A DNA stretch of 64,000 nt from Rhipidocladum racemiflorum (GCA_036346355.1 CM070591.1:37108392-37172391); one strand, 5' to 3'; shown: positions 10,319-22,663, counted from the first letter of the stretch. The notes: generated from the letters alone by a model not told the origin. Numbers and translations are program-made.

Positions 10319-11073
10319 TTATACTCGGCCAGGTTGGGCCAAGTAGAGTTGTGTTGGATACAGATTCCTTCTAGGGAATAGGAATCGTATTCAGAACTCC
10401 TTGTGGGTTGGTGCTTTAAATAGGAGGGGTTGTCTCCTGTTGAAGAGCATCGAATTGAGGAGAGCTGGGCGCATAGAGCCTTGGGCTCAAAGTTTAGGGT
10501 TTGTATTCTTTTGATGAGAGTACTTTAGACAAAAGAAATAAAGATCAATTCTTCTAGTTCCCGCATTGCTTCAACGTTCTCTTTTTGGTTCTTGTTTGCA
10601 TGCTTGTTCTAGTTCTAGATTGGTTTTTGTTCTTTAAGTTTTATCTTGATTTGATCCATCTAAAACCTCTCTAGGGTATTGATCTAGTGTTTCTCAAAGT
10701 CTAGTTGATCAATCTTTTGTCGTTCTTGTTTAATCTTGAAGTTTTGATTAGATTGATTCTCGTCAAGTTCTAGATCAGCAAGCTTGCGAAGCTCATAACT
10801 TTTGATCCGTAAGTCCGATCGAGCTGATTCTTTTTGGGTTCGATTCGTATTGGAATCTAGTTTCTCGTGTTCAAATTTCATATCAATCTAACGGTTGGAT
10901 CTCTGGAAATTATCATTTTACCGAACCTCTGTCATTCTGTTTTTTTCGAAAATGAGGCAATTATTTGGTTCTGTTTTGGGGTGAACTTTTAATAGATCAA
11001 GAATTTGGTTTTAGCTTCCGCACAATCATTCACCCCCCCTCTGATTGCTATATTCGTATACTTCGATCCTACA

Positions 11074-11078
11074 CAGAG
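11074..11078 (+). repeat. TSD CAGAG, right copy
   Basis: Matches 9360-9364. Confidence 0.9.
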
Positions 11079-11365
11079 GCAACACGCGACGGGCTTTGCT
11101 TCGATCTGTGGTTTACCTGCAAGCTCTTCGCAGGCACGTGGCTAAATCGGTTCGACCAAGGACCCTACAAGTCAGCAATCTCGTCCTACATCGAGTTTAG
11201 GATTTGTCGAAGGCCAACAAGCTAACCCCCAGGTGGGAGGGTCCCTACACGGTCATTTCAGCAACACGCCCGGGGGCTGTTCGCCTAGCGATGGAAGATG
11301 GACCAGAGCTCGCCAACACCTGGAACATCGACCAACTACGTAAGTTCTTTATCTAGTTTCTTTTA
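11079..11365 (+). pseudogene. pol: Tat gypsy integrase C-terminus
   Basis: After the solo LTR the host resumes with a decayed stretch, then a clear integrase tail: LTPRWEGPYTV, GAVRLAMEDG and NTWNIDQLRKF, the end of gypsy Pol. Frameshifts and stops separate it from the upstream part. Confidence 0.78.
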
Positions 11366-12263
11366 TTACACATTTTTTTTTCACAACCTTTAATGGTTTT
11401 CTCTCAATGAAATTTTGTTCTTTCACCCATCCTGTGATTTCCATTCTTCCCAAGATCCTGTGAATGACTCCAAAGTCCCTGATCGTTGGTAATCCGACTC
11501 AGTCTCACCCAAGGGCATACTTTTCTCCTCACAATCTTGATGATAGGATGAGCGCAAAAGGGCTAGAACATTCGCTCCAATCACATTTTTCTAAGGATCG
11601 GCTAGCATGCGCACGAGCGATCATAAGCGCAACGACCAGTGCCAGATCACTAAGCTCGCCTCTAGAGGTTCCAGTCTACATAAGCTGATTATCTTTCACA
11701 GTAGTACTCCGCTGCAAGTCACAATCACACATAGACACCCTCTCAGTTGGTCCGGAGACTTAGTTCGGTCTGCCCGTGCTCGGCCGTTGCGCAAGGCGTT
11801 GAGCAACCGCATGACTTCCCTGCCTTCATCAAAATTATGCTCGCAACTCAGGAGCATGGTTCATGACGCTCGGGGGGATACGGCCGTGCGTGCTATTCTT
11901 TTATCGACCTGACCCATGCTCACAATTCGGAGAAGGATGTGGGTCGTTAAGTGAAGTACACACGATTTTTTTCTAACTCTCCTGTCAACGAGCTCGTGCT
12001 CGCAATTTAGGTGCATGACCATCATTAACAGTGGGGGCTTATTAGGGATGACGAACTATCGTGTTTTTTTTCCAAAAATGTGTGCTTGTACCTTCATCAT
12101 CCTTTACTGCTTAAGTATTGTTTTGCTTGGTCTGCTTGTTTTTGCTTTGTTCGGTTTCCAAGACAATCATTAACTATGGGTGTAGGACGACCAGAGCAAA
12201 AAAAAGCAACAAAGCACAGAAGAAAAAGAAGCAAAGTCTTTTTGTATTGAAGGAATTTCTAGA
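11366..12263 (+). other. post-pol spacer of the Tat element
   Basis: About 0.9 kb follows the integrase and precedes the 3' end of the antisense gene. I see no supported ORF. It holds several loosely repeated CTCGCAAT(T/C) phrases and an A-rich stretch near 12198. Tat elements typically have such long spacers. Confidence 0.55.
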
Positions 12264-12614
12264 TTACATAAGGCAAACTATATAGTTCAAAACTTTCCAG
12301 TGCGCTTTTGGAGTTCGGTGAGCTTCCCTTACGGCATCGAGCTCGGACTCGAGGTCAAGGACTCGCCTCCGAGCTGCGCGCCCTTCGCTCACTACTTGGC
12401 GAAGTCGCTTCACCACCTCCTTGTGTTGCTCGGCTGACTCAGTGGCTTTCAGCACGGATTGACTTAGCTCCTTCACCGTCTCTTCCAGGGCCGTCCTTGC
12501 TCGCTCGCTCGCTCTAGGCAAGGAGCTCCTTGTAGACCGCAACAATCTTCTCGGTCTTATGCCGAATCTCCTCATCCGAAGACTTCAGCGCGGCCAGCTT
12601 TTGCTAGAACTCCG
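12264..12614 (-). pseudogene. Tat antisense gene, last exon (3' part)
   Basis: On the minus strand the last exon encodes an Ala/Glu/Lys/Leu-rich coiled coil (EETVKELSQSVLKATESAE, then a KRLRQVV run and LESELDAVREAH) ending at a stop at 12264-12266. The segment nearest 12600 (KLAALKSSDEEIRHKTEKI) is in another frame, so a frameshift lies near 12510-12535. It continues in the sequence at 19867-19983 once the solo LTR 12620-19861 is ignored. Function unknown. Confidence 0.65.
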
Positions 12615-12619
12615 CGATC
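12615..12619 (+). repeat. TSD CGATC, left copy
   Basis: Identical to 19862-19866. Confidence 0.9.
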
Positions 12620-13070
12620 TGTAACATCCCAAAAATTTGCTTTAAATGTATGTATGGCATTTCTAAATTAATTGGAATTTTCTAGAATTTAATTGGAAAA
12701 TTTGGAATTTATTTGAACTTAAGCCTCATTGAATTAATTATATAAAAATTTAGATCGTGCTTTTTGCATGAGCATAAAATTCTAAAATTATGTTTATAAT
12801 AAAGATAAAAAAATATATATAATATAATAAAATGCCATCTCCAATTGTGTGCATGAATGCATTTGGTAATTGAGTGCATGCGATTGGCCGACTTTTTCAT
12901 TACTACATGCATGAATTAATATTGCAGCCGATTCCTCCATTCCTAGCCATTTTAAGTGCATGTGTGCATGAAGCACGTTACTCCCTTAATCAACATCATT
13001 ACCTTTCCTTAATTTTAGTCGTTACCATTTCCAGCCAACTTCTTCATTCTTGCATGCGTGGACTAGTACT

Positions 13071-13075
13071 GCATT
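13071..13075 (+). repeat. TSD GCATT, left copy
   Basis: Identical to 16684-16688. Confidence 0.9.
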
Positions 13076-15061
13076 TGTAACACCCCAATTTTTGCTTTTC
13101 ATGAATCTAAGTGCTACTTTTCACTTTTGTGAATTTTTGGAATTTTCTGGAATTTATTTGGATTTTAGTTGAATATATTCCCTTTTGAAATAATTAAAGA
13201 ATTTAAATTTTTCAAATAAAATTTTGTTAGAAATATTTTATTTGAGTCCCAAATGCCCTAAAATATTTTCTAGAATTTTTCTGTGTATTTTGCTATTTTT
13301 CATGAATTAATTGGAATTTCTGGGAATTATTTTGAATAATTAATCGCTTCGGGTTTAGTACTGTTCCTCTGGTCCGAGTCGAACTCGAGTCCGACCCGAA
13401 CCCGACCGCGCCAGCCGTCTCGATCGAACCACGTCACCCGAACCCAACCTCAACCCTAATCGCGTGACCGTTGGATCAAGATCCAACGGCCACGAACGCG
13501 GCACGTCGCCCGAACCCGAGCCCGACCGAGCCAGCCAAGTCACCGGGCCGGACCCGAGCCCAAACCCCGTGCCCGTTGTATCAAGATCCAACGGTCCACG
13601 TTGAGCCACGTCACCGAATCCGAATTGGATTCTGATTCCTCCGCCGCAGTCGGGTGGACCTCGGTCTCCGTGTGATTCATGGAAGCCGAGGCCCCTATTT
13701 AATGCGCCGCCGCCGCCAGCGTGTTCTCCGTTTCATTGTGCACCCGTAGCCCTAGTCCTTCACACCTGAGCCGCCGTGGTTGCACCGCAATCGCTCGCCG
13801 TAGTTGGGTTAGGCTTTCGCCGCGGTTCTCCGTTGATTCCTCCGCCGTCCTTCGCCGCCACCGAGCCCAGATACGGAACCGCAAGGACGAGACGCATCGG
13901 AGACTACCAATCACTCCGCCGAAGGAGCCCCGCAACGCCGTTGCCGTGGTCATCGTCCCCAACTCCGGTCTGCTAGCGCCGCCGCACACCATCGTCGTCT
14001 CCCGAGCTCTCTCCACCGTCCGATCAAGATCCGAGAGCCCAGATTTCGTCCACGTCATCCTCGGGTAATTTTTCACGTTTTAGTTTTTAGATCTGTTTCC
14101 AATCGTCGGATCTAGATCCAATGGTTTAGATCACGCCACGTAGCTATAACTGCACCATGCTTGGATAGATCTCATCCGTTAGATCTAGATCGTACGGCTA
14201 GGGTTAGCCCACGTTGTAACTTTAGATTGGATCTTGACCGTCCGATCAAGATCGAACGGTCCAGATCAACCGTGTTGTTTTCCAAACGCGTGAGGTTAGA
14301 TCCGATCTGGGCCGTTGATTTTCAAATCAACGGCCGAGATCTAGCCATGTGGCCGGAAGGCTGACCGTCGCAGTCAGCGCGGTCACGCCGGTCGCCGCTA
14401 ACGTCAGAACGTGACGTTAGCATGGGACCCGCGCGTCATTGACCGCCGAACAGCACCATGACGTCACCCATGATGTCATGCTGACATCACGGTGGGGCCC
14501 AGCTGTCAGAGCCCTCGCCCGAGCCGTGCGCTGACGTCACCCGTGGGGCCCACCTATTAGAGGTACACGTGCTGTGGACCGGGTCCACGGTGGACTGAAC
14601 CGAACCGTGCGCCGGATCCATGGACCCGAGGCGACGTGGCGGCCTATGATTGGTCCACGTGTCATGTTGACGCAATAAATCTTTTTCCAAAAAAGAAATT
14701 ATTTATTTAATTCGGTTTATTGATTTTAAATATAGATTCAAACTTCAAACGCTTATAACTTTTGCGTTTCAACTCCGATTTGGGTGATTCAAATTTCTAA
14801 ATTTTCATAAAAATGAGGCCTACTCAAATATGAATTTTAATTATTTTTTGATTATGAATATTTCTTTTTTTATATTTAATTAATGTTTTCTTTAAACTTT
14901 AAACGATTTTAACTTTTGCATTTTAACAACGATTTTGACGATTCCAGTTTTTAAAAATTTATAAAAATGTGCTCTCTCTGTTTATGAAGTTTATTTGAAC
15001 TTTTGAACACTCTTGTGTACTATTTTATTTATTGATTGCTATTTGCACGCGTTACGAGTAG

Positions 15062-15142
15062 ACGTTGAAGTGCCCGAAGGCTTCGAAGGTGAAGTGTTGA
15101 CCCAGGAGCCAGCTCAAGACCAAGAACAAGTACTCTTTGAAG
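15062..15142 (+). other. putative LTR exon 2 (acidic) in nested solo LTR
   Basis: Follows a TAG acceptor (CGAGTAG) and encodes VDVEVPEGFEGEVL... up to ...LFE. Read on without splicing, the frame continues GKLCFDHVDP and stops at about 15187. The donor here is GA, not GC or GT, so splicing of this copy is doubtful. Equivalent stretches: 30074-30154, 39465-39545 and 18258-18326. Confidence 0.4.
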
Positions 15143-16339
15143 GAAAGTTGTGCTTTGACCATGTTGATCCCATTTTGAAATTATTTTGATTTAATTTATT
15201 GCATGCTAGTTTAATTAGAAAATGCTTTAATTAATTTTGGGGAAATTAGTTAAATGCCAACCTTGCACTATGACACCTTGATTATTATTTATGTGCCATG
15301 ACCCCTTGTCACCCTAGTTGTGGATTACTAGTTGGACATTATTAAATTGCCAACATGGGTAGTTAGACCGATGTAGTATGCTTAGCCTTGCCCCGTAACA
15401 TGTTTTTGACAAATACATGACAACATTGACCTAATGAGATATGGAACCTGTTTTTGAGAAGTGTCATGTGTTGTTGATGATGATATTGATGGCATGTGGT
15501 GCGTGGTAAACAACTGGGGGTTTGATAACTAGTTTTCGACTGGGGCATGTGGCAAGAATGATCGGGTGGGCTTGTTGTGGCACCTGGAATGTTGATTTGG
15601 TTCTTCAGGTAGTCTTGCCCTGGTCACCCTAAGGACTTAACCTTGCAAGCCTTTGAACTGAGTCAAACGTGCAACCACATGTCTGTAATGGGACGGACCT
15701 AGTTGATTATGTCACTAATAACGTACCTGTGGGACCTCGGGGTGTCAACTATACTTTTTGTGTAGTTGTACGGGGGAGCGTACCGGGGCTGCGGCCAGGT
15801 ACCCATCTAACGGTTGATTGGCCTAAACTTTGCCTTCGCTAAGGGAAGGGTTAGTGTGCAATAATCGAGGAGGCCCACTTGTGCTGTTAGAAGTTTCCAA
15901 AAGACTTTGTTACGGACACTCGCCTTTGTGGTGTTTGGCTGTATCTTGTGGGTAAAGTGCATAACCTCTGTAGAGTGTAAAATCTATTCGAATAGCTGTG
16001 TCCGCGGCATTGGACATTGCTTGGGAATTACAGTCAAGGGTTAGAATTTCTTGAAAATAACTCGGACTTAAAAGGTTTGGTCTGGTTTAATAATGACGTT
16101 GATGGAAATGTGGATTAGGAATGGGAGAGATGTTTATTTAACTCCTGGAAAAGTTATTGATCTTATACTCGTTTTTACTACTTTCGAATCTACTTATATT
16201 ACTTGTCAAATGCTGTTTTACTGCAATTATACCATGAGCTACTCCTTTGTACTAAGCCATGCATGTAGTATATTAGTTTGCATTCTGTGCATGACTTGCT
16301 GAGTACCAAGTACTCACCCTTGCCACAAAACAACATCAG

Positions 16340-16398
16340 TTGAAGAAGAGTCTACACCAGCTTTGGAGGAGGAACTCCAAGAGGAACCGTCTATCTAG
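16340..16398 (+). other. putative LTR exon 3 (acidic, with stop) in nested solo LTR
   Basis: After ACAACATCAG the phase set by exon 2 gives VEEESTPALEEELQEEPSI and a TAG. Directly upstream is the stem TGAGTAC-CAA-GTACTCA (16300-16316). Counterparts: 31360-31418, 40751-40809 and 19527-19579. Confidence 0.4.
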
Positions 16399-17149
16399 GG
16401 AGCGAGCCCAGTCAGTTGCCTGTGGTATACTGGATGGCGCCACGAAGTTATCTTATTTTTCGCTGCTGTTATTTCTCTTTTAATGAGTTTTCGCCCTGCG
16501 TGGCGTATATTTGTAACTTGACCTTAAGGTCGAGCAATAGCTTGGTTAACTAATTAAAGTACCTTATTGTTTCGTTGAGTATGATTGTGATATTTACCAA
16601 TGTTGAGACTGTGTGCACTAGTGTGTTCCTGGACTAGTGCGGAATACACAGAGGGTCCGGATTTGCAAATTCGGGTCCCGACAGCATTGCTCCTTCATTC
16701 CTGCATGCATGCGTGAAATGAGTGTATGCGTTCAGGCTCCTTCATTCCAGCTGTTACTTCTCCCAGCCATTTCCATTTTCCAGCCGCTCGTGTGTATTTG
16801 TGTGTGTACGTCACTAGTCATAATTTTTTTCAACCGTTCTAGTCGCCCATTCATTTCCTCCAAGTGTTACTAGCACACAAGCATAACTTTCCATTGCCTC
16901 ATTCCAACGTTTCTAGTCACCATACCATTTCGTTGCCTCATTCCACCATTTCTAGTCACCACACCATTTCCATTGCCTCATTTCCGCCGACGTCGTCGCC
17001 GTTGACGCCACCGCCGTCGGCGCACCCTCCGACCTCGCCTTCTCTTGCTCCGACGGTCTGCGCTACTGCCTACCACCGATCGGTACCTCTTTTCTCTTTC
17101 GCGCGTGTTTTATTTCTATCGATCAATTGATCTTGTCTGTGTGTATCGG

Positions 17150-17790
17150 TGCATGTTTATATGTTAGTACATAGGTATGTTTCCATATATGTATATATCA
17201 GAACGTATTTATTCGGACGCATGCTATTAGGCTGAGTTAGGATGAACAAGTTTATATATATACTAGTTTCTATTGCCTTCATATGCATGTATACATATAC
17301 CTTAGGAGGAATGCATGTATCCATATATATATATAAGCACTTGTATGCACATCTACGCATGAATATACATAAATATATGTTAGATGTGTATGTTCTACAT
17401 ATATATGCTAGTGTATATATGTATATATTAGGTACCGCATGCATCTATACAAAAATATATTAGGCTGTACATGTGAATACATGTATACATGTTAGGAATG
17501 TAGCATGTATACATATGTGTATATATACTAGGTGCATGCCTATACTTATAATAGCCGTAGCATGTCTACATATGTATATATGCACTAGCCAGGCTCATGC
17601 ATGTATCTACATTAGTCGTAGCATGTAAACATATATATATACTCAATGCTGTACATATATATATATATGTATACACGTGGATATATTCGGATGATCCGCA
17701 TGTGTAAATCAGGATGATATGCGTGTATATGAATACATTAGGAAGCATGCGTGTATATGTGTGTGTGTGTGTGTATATATATATATTTTA
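17150..17790 (+). repeat. degenerate TA/TG-rich low-complexity tract
   Basis: Dense ATATAT, GTATAC, CATGCATG and (TG)n runs inside the old solo LTR, in what would be its first intron. ORFs read here are artefacts of simple sequence. Confidence 0.75.
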
Positions 17791-18257
17791 ACGTGTATCA
17801 AGTTGTCCTGGTATGCATGCATGAAGAATATACACATACGCCAGCAACAGTGCTATGCATACGAATGAAAAAAAACGAAAGATTAGTTGTAGTAAACACT
17901 TCCAGAAAACATGAAATTTGTTATTTTCATTGCAAAATCATTTTAACTCCAAACTGCATGCAACAAATTTTGTTAATTAGTAAAAATTAATACCTTCCTG
18001 CGATAATTTTACTAAAATTTTATAATTAAATTTATACTATTAAATTATCTGCGGAATGTCCAAACTTATGAATTTTGTAGCTCTTACACCCTATGTCCAA
18101 AAATGTCAAAATAAATTTTATAAATCATAGAAAATGCTAAATTAATTATCTGAACATTTTCATAAAGTTATGAATTAGATTGATTTGTGGTAGTTTCTGA
18201 ATGTGTGTCTATACGTTGTTTTGTGTGTTTATCTGGTTCTTTATCTGTTACCCGTAG

Positions 18258-18326
18258 ACGTCGAGCTGTGTGAGGACGCGGATTTCAAGGATCAAGACCC
18301 AGACTAAGACTCGCTGCTTTACGAAG
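18258..18326 (+). other. putative LTR exon 2 with GC donor in the old solo LTR
   Basis: Acceptor CCCGTAG, acidic coding-like stretch (VDVELCEDADFKDQDPD, then one TAA, then DSLLYE), and donor GAAG^GCAAGT. That is the textbook consensus of GC-AG introns. Joined in phase to exon 3 (19527-19579) it gives an acidic tail ending in AAC TAG. Confidence 0.45.
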
Positions 18327-19526
18327 GCAAGTTATGCTTTGACCATCTTGCTCCTAATGTTTTTTAAATGTTATGTTGAATTAAATTATGCATGCTAATT
18401 AAATTATAAAAGCTTTAAAGCAATTTGGGTTTAGTTAAATCACCACTTGTTATCGATTTCTTGTTCTTAGTATTTGTATGCCATAAATCCGTTGTCACCC
18501 TAAGTTGGGAACTATTAAATTGGTCAATATTAGTCACCAACGGGAAATGGTTAGAACGAAGTAGGTATGCTTAGCCAAGCAGTACGCTTCATTGACATTG
18601 TTTCATGAGAAAGAAGAAATATTGACTAATGAACTATGAAAGACATTTTGAGAATTGACACATGTGTTGATGTTATTGTTGGCACGCGGTGCATGGTAAC
18701 CAACTGGGGTGATAAAATAATTTTGACTATGGCAAGTGATTAATGGGGGGGGCCAGATGTGGCACATGGGAGTGATGTTGTTGAATTTGGTTTTGTGAAC
18801 TTTGGGTAGTCTTACCATGGTTAACCTAAGGACTTAACCTTGCAAGCCTTTTAACTGGGCCTAACATACAACCACATGTCTGGTATGGGATAGACTTAAT
18901 TGAGTATGATTCTAAAGTCTTAGCATGTGAGACCTCAGGTGGTTTTTGTAGTTGTGGATGTGGAAAGAAGGGTGTAGTGTTTACCGGATCGGTTTTACAT
19001 CTCTTCAACGGTATACGTTGGCCCCGTACTTCTGCTCCCCAAAAGGGAAGGGACAGTGGGGACTATACTGGGAGGTACGCATGCGAGGATAGAAGTTTCG
19101 GAAAGATTTTGTTAGGGTTACTCGCCTGTGTGGTGTTTAACTATATCATGTGGGTAAAGTGTATAACCTCTGCAGAGTGCACAAACTATTCGAATAGCCG
19201 TGTCCACGGTATTGGACATTGCTCGGGGATTACGGTCAAGGGTTAGACTTTATTAAAAATGTGGTTGGGATAAAAGATGAAGTTGATGGAAGTATGGATT
19301 AGGATGTGGAAATGCTTTTACTTAACTTCTGGAAAAGTTATTGTTAATTCTACTTGTTTTTACTGCTTTCGAATCTACCTATGTTACATGTTAAATTCTG
19401 GTTTATTGCAAATTAACCTTTAAACCATTCCATTGAATTAAGCCTGGCATGTAGCATATTAGGTTGCATTCTGTGCATAACTTGTCGAGTACCAATGTAC
19501 TCACCCCTCCACAATCACAACATCAG

Positions 19527-19579
19527 AAGATGAAGAACCGCAAGCGTTTGAGGAGAAGAATGACGACCCGGCTAACTAG
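19527..19579 (+). other. putative LTR exon 3 in the old solo LTR
   Basis: After ACAACATCAG the reading EDEEPQAFEEKNDDPAN-stop is in phase with exon 2. It lies 24 bp after the GAGTAC/GTACTC stem. Confidence 0.4.
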
Positions 19580-19861
19580 GGGAAAGGCCCAGTCAGTTGC
19601 TTGTGGTAAACTGAGGTGCCACGAATAATTTTATAATTCCGCTGCTGCTATTTGTTTACTCTGAACTCAGCCCTGTGTGGCTTAATATTGTAATGCTGAC
19701 CTTAAGGTCTTAACAGTTTAATTTGAATTAAATACATTATTGTCATTATTTCCGCTGTGTATGTTTGATGTTATTCATCTCTGTTGTATCTGTGAGCACC
19801 AACGTGGTCCTGGACTGGTGTACCACACAGAGTGTTCGAAATTCCAATTCTGGGCACGACA

Positions 19862-19866
19862 CGATC
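19862..19866 (+). repeat. TSD CGATC, right copy
   Basis: Matches 12615-12619. Confidence 0.9.
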
Positions 19867-20314
19867 TTGGCGTTTTGCTCGCTGTTGTGCCTGGCCAAGA
19901 CCTCGGAGGGACGGTCGCAGACTTGAAGTCGGTCATGGTTACTTCAAGCACATGCATGAAGAAATGCATTAGGTTCTTGCTCGCTGCAAGGGAAAGGTAA
20001 ACAACCATTCTATCTTACCCAATGAAGGCGCTCCTGCAGACCTTCCAGGAAGAGCTCGGCGGGATCCTCCAAACAAGGGTCGGGCTCCGCGCCTTCCCCC
20101 AGAGCAAGCGTTCCGCTCGGGGGCTCCTCCTCTCCCTCTTGGCCCTGGGCTTCCTCGATGCCCGGCAGCGCAAGAGTCTGCTCCGGCAGAACAGCTTCCG
20201 CTGGAGCAATGTCCTCCCGAGGATGCTCTTCCCCCGAGGCATCAGGTCCCAACCCCAGAGCAATGTCCTTGCTCGGGGATTGGGCCTGGTCGTCAGTGTG
20301 GGGGCTCCGGTCTT
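19867..20314 (-). pseudogene. Tat antisense gene, internal exons
   Basis: The minus strand has exon 20314-20019, coding an acidic Pro/Glu-rich segment (GLGPDASGEEHPREDIAPAE...) and ending at donor CATTGG^GTAAG. A short intron ends with CCCTTGCAG, and the next exon starts at 19983 (CGAGCAAGAACC) and runs into the solo LTR at 19867, continuing at 12614. The reading frame of the acidic exon is open throughout. It is the continuation of 25931-26259 on the other side of the minus-strand solo LTR. Confidence 0.65.
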
Positions 20315-20838
20315 TGTAACAGTAACTCGATTACTTACTGTTGCGTCAAAATGGAATTAACGCAACCCGTCAGTAATCCGATTACATATTATAAACCGTA
20401 CTCAGATTGAGGCCAATCAATCGGCACGACACACTCTGCTCGTGGTCATATGCCAATCGATTGATTCCAACCCGAGCTTCCCCAAGATATGTGTCTAGTG
20501 CTAGTTCCCTGGATCCGTAGCCTAGCACCCACATATTTCCACAATAAGTTGTATCGAGAATCAAGGGCATAATAATAGTTATACTAATACTATTATGATT
20601 ACAACTAATTCATTTACAAGAATGAAACACAGCCGACTGGCTGAAACAACAACATAAGAAAAACAAAACTGCAACAGCGGCAGCGGTATGCCTTCCCATA
20701 CCCAAAGGCAACTGACTGGGGGCGAAAGTCCTAGATAACCACTTAAACTCGACACCCGCCTCGAGGAACTCATCGACCGATGCGTCTTCATTTCCATTGA
20801 CACCGTCTTCTATGCATGTTGTTAATATAGAGCAAACG

Positions 20839-20860
20839 GTGAGTACACGTATGTACTCAC
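20839..20860 (-). promoter_or_regulatory. palindromic stem GTGAGTAC/GTACTCAC
   Basis: Perfect 8-bp arms around a 6-nt loop. The same stem lies before exon 3 in the plus-strand Tekay-type LTRs at 16300, 19487, 31320 and 40711. Confidence 0.6.
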
Positions 20861-21856
20861 AAGACTTTAGTGTATGGAAATATTAATATAGATGCAGGCT
20901 GTAGCAATGAATACAAGTTTCTACACTAAGTCTGTTTTGAGAACAAAGCAAGATTTATTTGCAATAACATAATAGATTCGAAACATTCGCAATTTGTAAA
21001 GCAATTGTAAAGAGATTATTTTATTGAGAGCAATAAACATAAACATTTATTCATAAACCAAGTTTTCCAACCATTCCCTTCATACGAACCAACAACCGAA
21101 CTAACCCACCAAGCCAAATCCATTTTTCAAAACCGACTTTTGACCGAACCCATTAACCAGCTCAACAACCACCCAAGTTCCAACCAAAACCGATACCGGA
21201 ACCGAACCAAGACCAGACCAGAATCAACACCAGAAATTCTATACTTGACAGTACTTCCCAAGCTGCTCATGACCGTGAGCATGGCTAATCAATTAGTTTA
21301 TTTATATCTCTGTAGAGATTGTACACTTTACCCACATGACACATTCTAGCAATCAAGTCAACCATGCCACGCGATACTCAACGTACCCGTTTTGCTAGAC
21401 TATGACTAGACCTTTCGATAGGTTGGGATTTAGACCTTGCACTAGCCCAGTAATGTGCATTCCTTGCTACGGTCCATAGAGGATAGCACTAGTGGTCCCT
21501 ACGGGGCTCCCACTAGCCCATAACCTCCCCATAGAAGGCATTACTGTTGTATTGGGCAAACTCCCCCTCGATGCCTCGACGAGGGAGCCCCTAGAACACA
21601 CTGACACGATAGGTGTGTACAACTCTCCAGCCTCCTAATGATGCAAGACCCAAATCCTTTCCAATTTACTACGCCATGGCCATCCCATACTGGCACATGT
21701 GGCTACACTATTTGACCCAGTAATAGCATCAAGTTCAGTCATTAGGGTGACTCAGGCGAGATCTTCCATACCACATGCTATGGCCATAGAGGATCGGCGC
21801 TAGCGGCCCCTCGGAGCATACACTAACCCGCAACCTCCCCATAGCAAGGAACCAAC

Positions 21857-22663
21857 TGTCGGGGTTTCGAGTCCCGGCAATACGATTTGTAAGTCTAGAG
21901 GGGTCGCGCGCTCCCACTCCTCTAATGGCCTGACTCAAGGAGCCCAAGATGTATACTGGTTTAGGCCGAATGTCCCTACTCCAGTTCATGCATGGTTATG
22001 TATTGCTTTCGATTGTGAGGTTACAAGCGTTTTTTGCCTTAGGAGGAAAGAGAGTTCCTATATCAATTGACCCCCCCCCTTCGAGGGCCCTGCCTCCCTT
22101 TATATAGCCGGAGGGGGCAGGCGACATGGGGGGTCTAGAAAAAGAAAAAGAAAAGGATGGAGTGTCCCTAGCCTGGGAGTCCTGGTCTCCAACGATTGAC
22201 CGGTGCCTGTTCGTCCTGTGGTGGGTCGGTAGACCTCTGGGTGGCGTGGTTTTCTGTCCTGTTGGGAAGTGGCGTACCTACCCCCTGCACATCTGCCAGA
22301 TGCTGAGGTAGGGTTTTGACTCTGGCGTTGTCTCGGGAGGGTGCGCGTCCGTCTGCTGCGCCCGTCTGGGCGACGTGACCGGTGTATTGACTTCTGCATT
22401 TTTCTTGCAGGGGAGCCGTCGTGTCCGTTGGGCAGCCGGCAAGTCACAGGCGGGGGTGCCGAGCTCCCCTTAGGCGAAGTCAGCCTTGGCTCGCCTGGTG
22501 CCAGTGAGGTGTCCGACCTAGGGGGTCGGACCGATCCCCGGCTGGCTCGGTCGGGGACGAGTGTCCCTTGCGGCCCGGCGAAGCCTTCGGCCGAAGTTGG
22601 GCTTGGGGTGGCCCAATCGCCTTCTCGGGCCGCTGGGGGTACCCATGGTATAAGTACTCGTCA
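21857..22663 (+). mobile_element. solo LTR of an unidentified family
   Basis: It starts TGTCGGGGTTTCGAG and ends AAGTACTCGTCA, 807 bp. The flanks CCAAC (21852-21856) and CTAAC (22664-22668) match at 4 of 5 bases. GC content is higher than around it, and TTTATATAG near 22098 may be its TATA box. The strand is arbitrary. It could also be a small non-autonomous element. Confidence 0.65.

Larger units (their letters stand above)
9365..11073 (+). mobile_element. solo LTR of the same copia (Sirevirus) family
   Basis: It starts TGTGAAATCATG and ends CGATCCTACA, 1709 bp, flanked by CAGAG on both sides. It matches 6318-8256 throughout but lacks ~140 bp at the start of the hairpin array. No internal sequence or second LTR is present, so it is a product of LTR-LTR recombination. 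It interrupts the gypsy integrase; the integrase C-terminus resumes at 11079. Confidence 0.93.
13076..16683 (+). mobile_element. Tekay-type solo LTR nested in another solo LTR
   Basis: It starts TGTAACACCCCAATTTTTG and ends CGGGTCCCGACA, 3608 bp, with GCATT on both sides. It is colinear with the two LTRs of the complete Tekay element (28032-31703 and 37417-41095) but visibly more diverged from them than they are from each other. It has a TATA-like TATTTAAT near 13696, GATCCAACGG palindromes (13470-14340), TGACGTCA-like sites (14440-14540) and the putative exons described separately. Confidence 0.92.
12620..19861 (+). mobile_element. old Tekay-like solo LTR, itself interrupted by a younger solo LTR
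   Basis: It starts TGTAACATCCC and ends TGGGCACGACA, flanked by CGATC on both sides. Without the insert at 13076-16688 it is ~3.6 kb, about the length of the Tekay LTRs at 28032 and 37417. It shares with them the GGTAAAGTG..CTCTGCAGAG island (~19150-19240), the GAGTAC/GTACTC stem (19487-19502) and the CCCAGTCAGTTGC block, but differs widely elsewhere, so it is a separate, older family. There is no internal region. Confidence 0.9.

Noticed and set aside
11464..11912. Possible small genes in the Tat post-pol spacer
   Set aside because: Short frames without domains, codon bias or good starts; composition equals the rest of the spacer.
13721..14068. GC-rich open frame of ~115 codons in the nested LTR (similar ones at 28685-29138 and 38112-38570)
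   Set aside because: No ATG in a good position, open on both strands because of GC-rich composition, and not conserved in residues between LTR copies. More likely the untranslated leader.
17157..17990. Several short ORFs in TA/TG-rich DNA
   Set aside because: Low-complexity sequence gives repetitive Tyr/Ile/Met peptides on both strands. No similarity to any protein.
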